Assembly (NCBI RefSeq): GCF_004664715.2
Contig: NC_051070.1
Span: forward strand, 68,638,200 to 68,702,199
Origin: Peromyscus leucopus
Lineage: Eukaryota; Chordata; Mammalia; Rodentia; Cricetidae
Reading direction: 5' to 3'
DNA length: 64,000 bases
Each line of letters begins with the position of its first letter. The stretch's first letter is position 1. Both the position numbers and the translations under genes were made by a program. Positions 44,679 to 55,990 of the stretch are shown here, piece after piece. Under the pieces are notes generated by a model. The model was not told where the DNA came from, ran no database searches, and saw only the letters and a list, made by a program, of their open reading frames with translations.

Positions 44679-44704
44679 CGGCGGCGGCGGCGGCGGCGGC
44701 GGCT
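44679..44704. repeat. (CGG)n trinucleotide repeat
   Basis: About eight CGG units in 'agcagcggcgg...ggctgcggc', 39 bp after the LTR end. An isolated GC island in AT-rich surroundings. Confidence 0.95.
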
Positions 44705-45344
44705 GCGGCATGACCAAGGGCTGGAGACACCATGAGTGTGGAGATGCCGGATGAATAGACAATGGCTGTGGAAGCAGAAGTGTGAAAGCTTGAAGCTGAC
44801 TCCGTGGGGCAACCGGCAACAGGGAGCAGGGGCATCACTTACTGGTCCAGTGAACAAGTCGGGGACTGACAGATTAAACTGCGGAACCCAATCCAGTGAC
44901 AGGAACTTGATGAAAAGGCCGTTTATTTAAACTCTACCAGGAAACTGAATGCTCATAAATCAGGTTTTGTGGGTTTGACCTGGATTACAAACTGCTCCTC
45001 CTCTGTCAGTACAGTTTGCTACATGTAACATGACAGGGATCAAAACAATCCATTCCATTGAGGAAAAAACATGGACTATCATCAGATAGTTCTGTCTGTT
45101 TTTAAATCTTCACTCTTGCGTAAATCTCTTAAGAGAGATTAAAGCAATCTTATTTGGGTCGTATATTGTTTAGTTAGGCGTTATGGTTCTGTTTTTCTGC
45201 ACCTACTGTATGTATACACTCTACTGTTCATCCTATGCGCCATTCATACACGTGTTTTCTGGGGCTCTCCCATCTCCACTCCCTCTGTCTTTACTAATCC
45301 CCCCCTTCTTTTTACTTCCTTTTTTTTTTTTTGGTGGGGGAGGG
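44705..45344. other. No recognised feature
   Basis: Intergenic sequence with no exon or repeat I can name. Confidence 0.45.
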
Positions 45345-45487
45345 TGTCGAGACAGGGTTTCTCTCTGTAGCCCTGGCTATCCTGGAACTCCCTTTGTAGA
45401 CCAGGCTACCCTCAAACTCACAGAGATCCGCCTGCCTCTGCCTCCCGAGTGCTGGGATTAAAGGCGTGCACCACCACATCCAGTTCT
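45345..45487 (-). repeat. B1 SINE
   Basis: Reversed: 'gagacagggtttctctctgt', 'cctggaactccctttgtaga', 'gctgggattaaaggcgtgca'. A T-run precedes it at 45319-45331. Confidence 0.95.
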
Positions 45488-47990
45488 TTAGCTTCTTAAT
45501 GATGGCTTTTGATTAACTTTAATAGTAATCCTTGAACTTTGGATCCTAACAGTTGTATCACTGTGTTCCTATTGATAATAAGCTACAAGTAAATTAAATG
45601 CTCTAACAAGCCCCACAACATACTCAGACATCTAACAAACATAAAGTAACTAACTCCATTTCCTCTATCTAGAGATACTCAAAGCTTTGAACTCTTCTTA
45701 CCCAAGTTAAAATACCTTTTCCCCTCATCTGCTACCTTATTTTAGGCCATATTGTGTTCTTGAATATTTTAAGTATAATACCTCTATTACGTGTGACATG
45801 GAAATGTCGTTTCATATACAGAGGACAAAAGATAAAAACCAGACCCAGTCTGACTCTGATTTGGGTTGGTCCATGGATTCTTTCCTTAATGAATTGCCAA
45901 CCAGTCCTCTCTGCTGAAGACTGACTTCTGCCTCTTCAGTCTTGTCTTAGGTCTTAGGATAAGCTTTTCCTAGCAGTAGAGGACATGAGATAGTCTTTGC
46001 CACACAGACCACAAACTGTGTTGTTTGGCCAGCAAGGGAAATAAAATCTAAATAAGATAGAGTTCCCAGAATAAAATCCACCTGTGTTCTTAGCACTTGG
46101 ATGACGGGCATCAGCAATTGTGGAGAGTTAGAGTTTTGCAGGTTCACAGCTAACATTCTCCTGGACTGTCTTCGCCTCTTAAAATAGTCAGTCATTGTCC
46201 ATGTCATTGAGTGACTCAACAGCCTTATGACAGGAACTCCTGAGCCAGAGGAGTTCCGTAGCTTGCCTCGGATGCCTGAAAACCAATAAATATCTAAAAC
46301 TTCTCTTCAGAAGACTCCCCGCCCAATCAGGTAAGCGGCAGTTTATGGGATGCACTGAGACGCCCCAGCTCTCGGTTGTACCTCTTCTGGGCCAGCTGTC
46401 TCTTACACAGAATTAATCCTGAGAGCCTGTTGGCTCTCCCTGGGGTGAAATCATTCTTTCGTGTTCCAGGCTCACCTTAGCAGACGCCTCCCAATGCCTT
46501 CTACCATCAAAAACACCCTAAACATTTTCCTTTTGACTCTTCTGGCCCCTTCTGAATTACAACTGCTTCAGCACCCCACGGCTTGTGATCTAGCCACTAA
46601 AGCTATTTCCCTCTTAAATATCATCCACCTTTGCTGCTATCCGCTAAAGGCAAAAGTTATATCCAGCCAGCATTTGGGAAAGGAACAGGACAAGTCTTTC
46701 CAGTCTTCGGCCAGCCAATGAGGATTGGCCTAGGAGACTTAGAACACAGGAACATGTGGTCCATTCACAAACTGACCACAAGTGAAACTTGCCTCATCCC
46801 TGGCTGCACACTGTTCAAATATTTAACCTGGGGCAAAACTACAAATTCCTTCCTGTATTTATATTAAAGGAGCCCTGACCAAGAGGCGGAAAAACAAACA
46901 CACCTGTCTACTAGCTCCGGCCAATCCATCGTTTTGGAATAAATTTCATCATTTATTTGGGATTAACCACAGGACATCTTTAACAACCCCACTGAAAAAA
47001 ATATGCTTACTCTCTGGCCCCTCCCTGGCAACCTCCTCTAACATAGTAGCAGATAATGACTGAGTAATTGAAAATACCCTTTAATGGGCAAATAAAATTA
47101 AAATCTTGGGTGTTAAGGGCAACCCATCCTCTGATAGAGCCTGTTCTGTCTACACCTCTTTTCTTTGCCTCCATCCATTCTTCTCAATAAACATGTATGG
47201 TTCACCTCTTCCAGAATTCAACAAATCTAGCTTCAAACACTCTTAGAACCCATGGACAATATCCTTCCGACACATAAACCCAGATACCAGCCTCTGGCCC
47301 ATCAGTCAGCACCTGACTGTGGTGGGACTAACCTAGCGATACCCCAGTTCAACAGAAGCAGACTGATGTTGACGCCCATTAATGACAGAAGCGTGGGCTC
47401 CCTGTCTCGTTTCTAATAAAGCCACCCCTCTCTCTCTTTTCTTATACAGGAAACTGTTAGAACACAACTTTCATGGACAACCTCACAGTTCCAAGCACAA
47501 ATCCCTCCTGTCTATGCTGCCCCCCGGGTGCTGCTGCAAAGAACGACAGTCAGGATCCTTCCCACCTCTGCTGCCCAGAAACCAGATGCAACCAGACTGC
47601 TCGCACAGACATAGCTTACATGTTAACAACGACTGTGCCGCTTCCTGCCACTAGAGACCTTTAAGGTGCGCAGCACACTATGAACCGCACCTATCTCTTG
47701 CTTTGGATCCCCATTGTACTGTCTGCAGCATGAATAGCTCTCTTAGTAAAGTTCCCTCCTGAAGGGAAAGCCATCTCCGCATCTCTCCCAAACCTCTTCT
47801 CCTCTTCCTTCCTTGACATCTAACTGGAGTCAGGGTCGGAAGATGCCACTACTTAGCTAATCCTCTCTGGAAATATCCTCACAGACCTGCCTCAAGGTGT
47901 GTCTCTTTCTCAGGTGATCCTAGATCTTATCAAGATGGAATCTAGACTATATTAGCCACCAAAGAAAATGCAAAATTAAGACAACACTGA
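45488..47990. other. Long tract without genes, possibly old retroviral debris
   Basis: 46250-47700 has short Leu-rich and Cys/Pro-rich frames with the flavour of gamma-type env SU fragments, but no diagnostic motif. 45490-46250 shows nothing I can name. Confidence 0.3.
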
Positions 47991-48810
47991 GAGTCCATCT
48001 CACTCAAATCATTAAGGAAACAACAAGTGCTGTTGAGGATGGAGGGGGATGCGAAGGGTGGGAAGGACACACAGGGCACAGTGGGTGGAACGGAAACTCC
48101 CCTGCCTCTGTGGAAATCTGTATATGGGGTTTCCTTAGGAAACTAGGAAGAGGACTCCGTACCGATGGTGGCTAGACCGCATCTGTGTGTTTAGCCCGAG
48201 GACTCTGAGTCAGCATATCACAGAGATGAAATGCACATCCTTGTCTGTGACATCACTATAGCCAAGTGATGAACTGTCAGCCTAGGAGTAGATAAAGAAA
48301 ATATGGTGTGTGCACACACTGGAATTATACACCATGATGGTGGTGTTTGCAGGAAAAGGGATGTGACTGGATTATTGTTTCAAGTGAATTAAACAAATAC
48401 CATGTTATCTTTTATTTTCTTTTTGGTTTTTCAAGACAGGGTTTCTCTGTGTATCTCTGACTGTCCTGGAACTACACTCTGTAGACCAGGCTGGCCTCGA
48501 ACTCACTAATCCTCCTTCCACTGCCTCCTGAGTGCTGGGATTAATGGGCACCACCACCCAGCTCTCTCATGTTTTCTTTCAGTTGTAGACCCTAGATTTT
48601 ACACAGATACATAAATCATGTATGTATACATGAAACGAAAGTTGACCAGAACAGCCCAGGGGAGCAAATGGAGCAGCAGAAAGGGGAGGGAAGAGAGGAG
48701 GGACATATGCGGGAACGTGGTAAAAATGCAGTCTGTTTAAAACTTGTGAGAAAATACCTTTGCCAAGGCCAGTCGTCTGAACAGTGAATGCACAGCAATA
48801 AACAGACTGA
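47991..48810 (+). mobile_element. L1 3' fragment, split by a B1
   Basis: 'caaattaag', 'gagagtccatctcactcaaa', 'ggtgtgtgcacacactggaa' and 'ttgtagaccctagattttac' follow the order of L1 ORF2 3' end and 3' UTR. A minus-strand B1 (48418-48567) interrupts it. Confidence 0.75.
48418..48567 (-). repeat. B1 SINE inserted in L1
   Basis: Reversed: 'tcaagacagggtttctctgt', 'aggctggcctcgaactcact', 'gctgggattaatgggcacca'. 'Atgttatcttttattttct' and 'catgttttctttc' flank it loosely. Confidence 0.9.
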
Positions 48811-48817
48811 GACCCAG

Positions 48818-48925
48818 GGGGCCAGGTGGTACAGACCTGTAACCTCAGCTACTGGGGAGGTTGAGTCAGGAGGACCACAGATTCCTAGCTCGCATGGGCA
48901 ATTTAGCGAGGCACCATCTCAAAAT
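48818..48925 (+). repeat. Diverged B1-like SINE
   Basis: 'gggccaggtggtacagacct', 'cctcagctactggggaggtt', 'aggcaccatctcaaaatgga'. Confidence 0.55.
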
Positions 48926-49155
48926 GGAGTTGGAGGTGGGGGTGGGCTCTGAGGGCAAGAAACAGTGGTAGAACATTGAAGAACCATACCAAATATAAAA
49001 AGGAAACATGTGAAGCTGTATCCAGCTGCTGGGCAGCACCAAGGCTGTCCTCAAGATGCCCGCTCTCTCCCTCACAAATCAGACAATCGAAACAATAGAC
49101 TCCACGAAGTTGGAATCTCCCAGCAACCCATGCTGGGGGGAAAAAAGGGGGAAAG

Positions 49156-49312
49156 AGCCAGGCGGTGGTGGTGCACGCCTTTAATCCGAGCACTCAGAGG
49201 CAGGGGCAGGTGGGTCTCTGTGAGTTCAAGGCCAGCCTGGTCTACAGAGCGAGATCCAGGACAGGCACCAAACAACACAGAGAAACCCTCTCTCAAAAAA
49301 CCAAAAAAAAAA
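49156..49312 (+). repeat. B1 SINE
   Basis: 'agccaggcggtggtggtgca', 'ttcaaggccagcctggtcta', 'gagaaaccctctctcaaaaa'. Its tail seeds the purine tract that follows. Confidence 0.95.
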
Positions 49313-49387
49313 AAAGAAAGAAAGAAAGAAGGAAGGAAGGAAGGAAGGAAGGAAGGAAGGAAGGGAAGGAAGGAAGGAAGGAAGGAA

Positions 49388-49456
<69 letters not shown>

Positions 49457-49588
49457 GGAAAGGAAAGGAAAGGAAAGGAAAGGAAAGGAAAGGAAAGGAA
49501 AGGAAAGGAAAGGAAAGGAAAGGAAAGGAAAGGAAAGGAAAGGAAAGGAAAGGAAAGGAAAGGAAAGGAAAGGAAAGGAAAGGGGAAA
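49313..49588. repeat. (GAAA)n - (GGAA)n - (GAAA)n - (GGAAA)n purine tract
   Basis: About 275 bp of uninterrupted purine on the plus strand in four blocks: GAAA and GGAA (49316-49390), GAAA (49391-49455), then about 25 GGAAA units (49456-49583). All long frames through it are artefacts. Confidence 0.98.
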
Positions 49589-50004
49589 GGTCTGAGCAAC
49601 TTGGGGAGGAGCTTGTCTTCCAAGAAAGATTTGTCAGTCAACCTTTCAAGGAGAGACTGACCTCCACAGGAGCAACTGAACTGAGACTGGGGAGATGGGT
49701 GGCACCCTTTAGTTCTGCTGCTCAGACCTTACTCTCCTGTAGGACCCTGAAGATGGACTGGGTCACCGGTTCTCTCCCTGGTGTGACCTTATTGAATAAA
49801 GCTGCTTTTCTGCCATTCACTGATGGTTCTTCTAATTGGCTTACTGAAGGTGGGTGGGCCAGCCTAGCTTGTTAGAGCCACCAGGTTGGTTAAAGCTCCT
49901 ACTCCAGGAACAAGACCTGACATTCGACAATAGACCAAGGTTATCCCATCCTTCCCATCAGCAATCAATCACTGGGCTCTTAGATGATATCAGACACTGG
50001 GCAG
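49589..50004. other. No firmly recognised feature
   Basis: A short frame near 49800-49860 contains a Thr-Asp-Gly-Ser-Ser string, seen in retroviral RNase H, but without supporting context. Confidence 0.35.
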
Positions 50005-50195
50005 GGTTTATTTATTTGCATGTGTATGGGTACTTTGCCTCCATATTTGTCTGGGCACCACTTGTGTGCCCGGTGCCTGTGGAAGCCAGAAGAGGACATC
50101 AGATCCCATAGAACTGGAGTTACAGACAGTCAAGAGCTGCCATGTGGGTGCTGGGACTCATACCTGGGTCCTCTAGAAGAGAGCTGTGGGAATCT
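50005..50195 (-). repeat. B2 SINE
   Basis: Reversed: 'gaagccagaagaggacatca', 'atgtgggtgctgggactcat', 'tgggtcctctagaagagag'. Confidence 0.88.
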
Positions 50196-50559
50196 TTCTA
50201 GAATAAGCAGTCAACTCCAATAAGAGTAGGAGAAAGGAGATGTCACACGTGGACCAAAGCCAGGACAGCTCCTGATAAGTCTGGCTCCCGGGTCCATTGG
50301 CATTCTCATTCTGTACTCTAAACTACAAGGTGGGGTGGGCAAGCAAGTGAGCTTTTACAGACGCATGCAAGGCGGTCAGCAGGTTATTAAAGGCAATGAC
50401 CCATGGTGTCGGCTATTTCTCCAGATCATTCACTTCCCAAGTGAAGTCATGCTTGGCAAATAGGAAGTGCAAACAGTACTTTAGTAAATCACTAAACAAG
50501 CCAGTGAATCAGTGTCTAATGACTGGTCTTCTCTATCTCATGCTACTTCAAGAGCTTAC

Positions 50560-50650
50560 TTCCTTTTGAGACAAGAGCTCACTGTGTAGCTCTAGCTACT
50601 CTGGAGCTCACAGAAATCTGCTTGCCTCTGCCTCCCAGACACTGGGCAGT
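50560..50650 (-). repeat. Partial B1 SINE
   Basis: 'tttgagacaagagctcactg' then 'ctggagctcacagaaatctg' and 'ctctgcctcccagacactgg'; the head is missing. Confidence 0.7.
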
Positions 50651-50786
50651 AGATTTTAAGACACTTCATTGAATGCCAGGCTCACTCTGCCCCTCCCCGT
50701 GGAGCATCAAAATCAAGTGAGGACGTTGGACAGCAACGGAAACAAATAGACCAGTGTTTACTCGCTTCTGCGGTGGCAGGGTGCGG

Positions 50787-51019
50787 GCTGTGTGTGTGTG
50801 CAGGCTGTGTGTGTGTGTGCAGGCTGTGTGTGTGTGCAGGCTGTGTGTGTGTGTGCAGGCTGTGTGTGTGTGCAGGCTGTGTGTGTGTGTGCAGGCTGTG
50901 TGTGTGTGTGCAGGCTGTGTGTGTGTGTGCAGGCTGTGTGTGTGTGCAGGCTGTGTGTGTGTGCAGGCTGTGTGTGCAGGCTGTGTGTGTGTGTGCAGGC
51001 TGTGTGTGTGTGTGCAGGC

Positions 51020-51050
<31 letters not shown>

Positions 51051-51240
51051 ACTGTGTGTGTGTGTGCAGGCTGTGTGTGGGGGCAGGCTGTGTGTGTGTG
51101 CAGGCTGTGTGTGTGTGTGCAGGCTGTGTGTGGGGGCAGGCTGTGTGTGTGTGCAGGCTGTGTGTGGGGGGGGCAGGCTGTGTGTGTGTGCAGGCTGTGT
51201 GTGTGTGCAGGCTGTGTGTGTGTGCAGGCTGTGTGTGTGG
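50787..51240. repeat. GT-rich minisatellite, unit 'gcaggctgtgtgtgtgt'
   Basis: More than 20 head-to-tail units of GCAGGCT followed by a variable (GT)n run, each about 14-22 bp, with a GT-expanded unit at 51020-51048 and 'tggggg' variant units at 51077, 51131 and 51165. All three plus frames and one minus frame stay open because the unit lacks stops. Confidence 0.97.
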
Positions 51241-52246
51241 GAGTGGGGATGAATGTTGTGTAACCAGTTCTAACAAGGAACTCAGCACAAACTACTTCTC
51301 ACCTCAAACTTACAGTTCTGAGAAATGTTACTGTTTTGTTTTTTTTTTTCTCTCTCTATCAAAGGTAGTCCACTCAACAAGGGCCCATGCTTCCTGAACT
51401 TCCCTCCCCTTCTCAGTGGCTAACCACTCAGACTGTGGAATCAAAGTCCCACCAATGATGAGTCACAGTTACACAGGGGCCATCTCCACCACTACCTGCT
51501 GGCTGGGTTTGGTAGCATGGCACGTGATGGCCTCACCAGATGACTTTCCCTTCGGGAGTTTCTTTGTGCCACGCCGAGAATGCCCACTTCTCCTGCGTCT
51601 GCCTTCTGAGCACCAGGACTAGAGATGTGTGCCACCACATCTTACTGATTAGTGATCATAGTTCCCAGTTCCCAGTTGAAAAGTAAAAACAGAAACTTCC
51701 ATTCAGTTCTAGACAGGGGGTAAATAGAGTCATTCTGGAAAAGGGGCTGGCAGTGGGTGGAGAATTTCATACCCGGAAAAAAGGGGCAGAGCTTGTGTGG
51801 CAAACCCTTGTGCGGTTCACAGCAGCAGACTTTGTCAGGACCCTGAGGTGGAAACAAGTCCTTGTGCTCATCAGTGGTAGAAGAAATCACTAAGTTCTGC
51901 TATGTTTGTACAGTGAACTATTACACAGCAATGAAAACTAATGTGCACAGTCTTGAAAAGATACCCAGTGAGGAAAACCTAATTCAAAATGGGCACCTAA
52001 TTGTACAAGTTTCCCAAACAGACAACGCTATTCCGTCATTCAATAAGGCAAACGTACACTAGAACTCAGGAAATGCATGGTCATGACTACCACAAAGTTC
52101 AGGAGAGTGCTTCTGGGGTAAGTGAGAATATGTGATTAGGAGAATGAGACCAAAGGAACAAAACTTTCGTGATAACTTTAACACTCAAGCAGGTCAAAAC
52201 CAATTCAAAAACTGAACTTCATACATTCCTTCCCCAAAGCAAATTT
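51241..52246. other. Intergenic sequence, partly old L1-like
   Basis: 51640-52160 includes 'cagtgaactattacacagca' and 'atgaaaactaatgtgcacag', suggestive of an old L1 3' part. The rest shows nothing. Confidence 0.35.
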
Positions 52247-52350
52247 GTAGCCAGGTCTGGTGGCTCATGCACAGATTCTAGAACTTGGGAGGTTGAGGCA
52301 GGCAGATTAGCTCAAATTCAAGACCAGCTCGGCCTTGTCTCAATGGTTAA
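52247..52350 (+). repeat. Diverged B1-like SINE
   Basis: 'agccaggtctggtggctcat', 'agaacttgggaggttgaggc', 'caagaccagctcggccttgt'. Confidence 0.6.
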
Positions 52351-52424
52351 AAACACAAGGATTTTCACAGAGATGTTGAAAGGCTATTTGCTGGCTTGCT
52401 TGTTTGCTTGTTTATTTTTGATAC

Positions 52425-52555
52425 ATAGTCTCACTTGTGACCCTTGCTGGCCTGGAACTCACTTGTAAACCAGGCTGGCCTCCAACTCACAGAGATCCAT
52501 CCGACCCTGCCTCCAGAGAGCTGAGATCTCAGGTGTTTGCCACCACACCTGTCAG
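52425..52555 (-). repeat. Diverged B1 SINE
   Basis: Reversed: 'acatagtctcacttgtgacc', 'accaggctggcctccaactc', 'gctgagatctcaggtgtttg'. Confidence 0.8.
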
Positions 52556-52859
52556 GGTTTTGGTAGTTTGCAATCCTCTTCTCACGCTTCTTTATCGATT
52601 GAATTTTTTCTCTGACAATTTCACGTGGGTGTGTAGTCCACTCTCTTTACTTTCACGCTCACCCGTTTTAGTGCTCTCCTTTGCCACGTTCATGTCTTTT
52701 GTTGGTCTGTTTTGTGACCCACTGGTTTTCACCAGGACCTTCTGTGTGGCCACAGGCTTGGAATTGTCCGTGGGCGCCTGTTGGGCTTATTGTTTCCCAC
52801 ACTCCTGAAGGCAATGACTCCCCCTCCCCCTGGAACCCATCCATCAGTTACTGGTAAGT

Positions 52860-53340
52860 CATCAGGGAGGGACCAGGCCTAGTGGCCCCCAGGTGATCCA
52901 TGGCGGCCTGCTGGCAAGCTGCACCTTGTGCAGAAGAGTGCAGGCAATCACAGCCGCTGTGAGATCGTGTCTGCAGCAGCTGAGTCCTGCCCTAAAGACG
53001 CCATTTTGTACCTCTTCTCCTTATCTCCCCAGCTTTTCAATTCCCTCTACTCTCTCTTCCACAGTATTCCCTGAGCCTCAAAGGGGGTGGTATAAAGGGC
53101 CTAGTTGGGGCTGAGAACTCAGCCATCATGTATCCTAAGCAACCGCAGCCACCGTGGGTCTCTGCATTCACTACCATCCACTGCAAAGAAAATCCTGTCT
53201 GAGGAGAGTCTTATCTTACCCACTAGTAAGAAAGCAGCATGATCCTTATAGGAGTAACCAACCACTCTTGGGTCAGATTGGAGGGCTGCTCCACCAGACG
53301 GAATAGATAGATGTCTGGTACTGTAAAGTAAGTAAAAAAC
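52860..53340 (+). repeat. Dispersed rodent repeat, family not assigned
   Basis: 'gacgccattttgtacctctt', 'attccctgagcctcaaaggg' and 'gctgagaactcagccatcat' recur, reversed and diverged, at about 60180-60370 ('aaatgggacatctctgtcac', 'ccaaggctcaggagacatca'). The TATAAAGG at 53091 lies inside it. Confidence 0.45.
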
Positions 53341-53724
53341 CCAGGGCTTTGTTTGAACAACAATCTTGGCAGTTAAAAATACTCAGTCTTCTCCTAGCAA
53401 GCGTGGAGAGGGCGCCTGAACTGGCCATCTTCTGTAATCAGATTGGTGACGACCCTAATTGTCACCAGAGAGCCTTTATGTAGTAACTGAGGGAAGCAGA
53501 TGCAGAAAGGGAGGAGGCATTGGAGGAGCCAGGGGGTCAAGGTCATGACAGGGGAACCCACAGAAACAGCTGACCTGAGCTGGTGGGAGCTCATGGACTC
53601 TGGACTTAGGGAGCCTGCAATGGGATCAACCTAGGCGCTCTGCATGGGTGTGACAGTTCTGTAGTTTGGTCTAGCAGTGAGATCATGACCTGTCCCCGAC
53701 ACACTTAGCTGGCTTTTAGGAACC

Positions 53725-53985
53725 TGTTCCCCATGCTGGGTTATCTTGCCCAGCCTTGATGCGGGGTGGAGGGGCGGGGGTCAGTCCTGCTTCAACTTGA
53801 TGGGCCATACTTTGTTCAAGCCCGTGGGAGGCCTTTCCCTTTCCAAATGGAGAGAGAAAAGGAGGAATGGATGGAGAGGGGGATAGATGGGGGGGGAGAA
53901 ATGAGAGGAGAGGAGTGAGGGGAAACTGTGGCCGGTATGTAAAATAAATGAAAAAAAAATAATTAATAAAAAATAAATACTTAGT
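53725..53985 (+). mobile_element. L1 3' UTR end with A-rich tail
   Basis: 'ccagccttgatgcggggtgg', 'aacttgatgggccatacttt' and 'gtgggaggcctttccctttc', a G-rich polypurine stretch, and a poly(A)-like AT-rich tail (53940-53982) match rodent L1 3' ends. Confidence 0.75.
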
Positions 53986-55726
53986 CTTCAAAGAATGTCT
54001 TGAAAGGAGCCTGACCAGGAAGCAGAGTGTGGATGGGGAACAATGTTCCCCAACTCACCTCTAGGCCTGATCCTTGGCAAGGGCTTGAATCACGGAAAGA
54101 CTCAGCACTCCTGGGTTCAGGCTCACGCTGAAGTGAAAGTCAGGCTAAGGAAGCTGCAGGTGACCAGGACTTGGGAAAGAGGGGGAAGCCAGGACAGATG
54201 ATGTCTGCAAAAGAGGTGCTAAGAGGGATGGGGAGTGTGACCGTCCAGGGGACTCGGGAGACAGGAGGGACACCTGCGTGTCTGGAGTGAGAGGCTGCGA
54301 CTGAAGAAGCAGGCTGCGAAGTTCTCTGAACCGTGTCCATCAAGGGGGGCCAAGCCAGGTACAGCAGCGTAGAGACCCGTGGCCCAGGAGGTCTCTCAAG
54401 AGGGAAGAAGAGCCCTGCAGTTATGTGCGGTATGGAGGCAGGGTGAGGGTCTGGCCTTGGAGTCTCAGGCACAATGAGGTGGAGTCTCAGTCTCCATGAG
54501 TTGGAAGAATATGAGCAGTTTGTCTACAGGATGCTCTTTCGCCCAAACCCAACTGTCGCAGCTCCATGTCAACCCTTCTTGAAGCTCCTGTATCTCCCGG
54601 CATGAAAGTCCCATGTCTTGACTTCCTACCCTGAGGTAGGACTAGCCTCCTGCAGAGATAGGGAGAGAGTGTGGGCAACAGGATTAAGCCCAGGGCCCTT
54701 GGGTACCGGGAACCAGAAGAGCGGTCAGTTCCGGCAGTGCCAGGCCAAGAGACTCATAGACACGAGCTTGCAGGAAACTGCAGTGTGAATGATTCCTGTC
54801 AGTTCCAAACCTGCTCCGGCCACTCCATCACCCAGGGACTCCTGGTTACTAAGCAACCCTGCCTTACCTACTAAGGCTGCCCTTGTTCCTTAGCAACCCT
54901 TGCATAACCCAATTCCCTTGAGCTTGGAGTTGGTGTCTATAAATTATAAGTAGATGGGTGCTGCTCGGGCAACAGAGGGAAATTTTATATTAAATTTGGG
55001 TCTGTACCTAGTGTTCTCTTGGAGGCAACCAAACGCTCTGCTTTGGCAGGCTCAGCCTTGGCGTCCAATTTGTTTCTTTTGCTATTTTACTTCCAAAAAT
55101 GGTCTTCGTAGGTACTAGACCTACCCTGTTTTTTTTTTTTCCTGTCTTCCTCCCTCCCTCCTTCCTACGATATGCATTTATATACAGCCCTGTATTTCCA
55201 GGGGCTGAGGGAGTTTCAGATGTTGGTTGATCTTTCCTAAACACAGGGCTCTAAACATTCTAATACCCCTGTGGAGGATTCTTCTTCCCAAGCCGCAAAC
55301 ACAAATTAACCCCTAGCAGTGAGAGTAAGGGAGCGGAGGATCCCATCTTCAGACCCGCAAGAAAAAAAAAAAGGCTTCACACTCTGTGTTAGAGAACCCC
55401 CTGCTGGAATGCCTGAGTTATAACACTTCCGAGAAGCCAAACTCAGCGAGTTTGTGGCTGTCCCTCTTCTGGCCTGCTGGACTGAGCTTGCCTTATGGTG
55501 TTACAGGAAAGCTAACCCACTGAACCGAAAACTGGCTCTGGCCTGTTTCGAGTGAACAGTGTGCAGAGATGAGGTGGGCCTTTCCATGTCGGTTAACTCA
55601 GATGCCTAGATTTGAGAGTGAGGAAACCAAACGGACACACCTCAGAGGTGGATGACCTTCAACGGCAGGTCCAACGTAAAAAGAGGTGGCAAAGGAAAAG
55701 AAAAGAAAGATTAGGAGAGAGACCCA
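53986..55726. other. Single-copy-looking intergenic sequence
   Basis: No repeat recognised over most of this stretch, and no exon supported. It contains the X-box pair and TATA motif at 54844-54944 and a T-run at 55129-55140. Confidence 0.4.
54844..54944 (+). promoter_or_regulatory. Two X-box-like motifs and a TATA motif
   Basis: GGTTACTAAGCAACC (54844-54858) and GTTCCTTAGCAACC (54885-54898) are imperfect palindromes of the RFX X-box type, 41 bp apart. TATAAAT follows at 54938-54944. The arrangement resembles a small RFX-driven promoter on plus, with initiation near 54970. No transcript unit was recognised. Confidence 0.35.
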
Positions 55727-55835
55727 GGCCTGGTAGTGCAGACCTATAACCTTAGCTACTCAGAAGGCTGAGGCAAAAGATTGCAAGTTCAAGGCCAGCC
55801 AGAGCAACTTATGGAGACCATATCACAAAATAAAA
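55727..55835 (+). repeat. Diverged B1-like SINE
   Basis: 'caggcctggtagtgcagacc', 'cttagctactcagaaggctg', 'caagttcaaggccagccaga'. Confidence 0.65.
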
Positions 55836-55847
55836 ATAAAAGAGTTT

Positions 55848-55918
55848 GGGGCCTGTAGCTTAGTGGTAGAATACTTGCCTAACGTGTATAAGGTCCTGGG
55901 TTCAATCTTCAGTCATGA
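55848..55918 (+). repeat. ID SINE
   Basis: 'ggggcctgtagcttagtggt', 'agaatacttgcctaacgtgt' and 'gtcctgggttcaatcttcag' keep the tRNA-like A and B boxes. An A/G-rich tail (55916-55990) follows. Confidence 0.85.
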
Positions 55919-55990
55919 AGAAAAGAGGAAGGAGAAAGAGAAGAAGAAGGAAGGAGGAAGAAGAAAAAGAGAAAAGATTCAGGGAGAAAA

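Noticed and set aside
49800..49860. Retroviral RNase H fragment (Thr-Asp-Gly-Ser-Ser)
   Set aside because: A five-residue match only, with no flanking RNase H motifs or reading-frame support.
49010..49875. Lys-Glu-Arg-rich open frames of over 200 codons
   Set aside because: Translation of a B1 plus GAAA/GGAAA purine tract.
50787..51240. CRISPR-like regular repeats
   Set aside because: Units are head to tail with no unique spacers, and the genome is mammalian.
50754..51397. Cys-Val-rich open frames of 159-201 codons and a His-Thr-rich minus frame
   Set aside because: They read through a GT minisatellite whose unit has no stop in these phases; there is no start context, splice support or protein family.
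53091..53098. TATAAAGG as a core promoter
   Set aside because: It sits inside a dispersed repeat seen elsewhere in the window, so it is not specific evidence for a local promoter.
55848..55918. tRNA gene
   Set aside because: A and B boxes are present, but the 3' half does not fold as a tRNA and an A-rich tail follows; it is an ID SINE. The same reasoning applies to the B2 copies.
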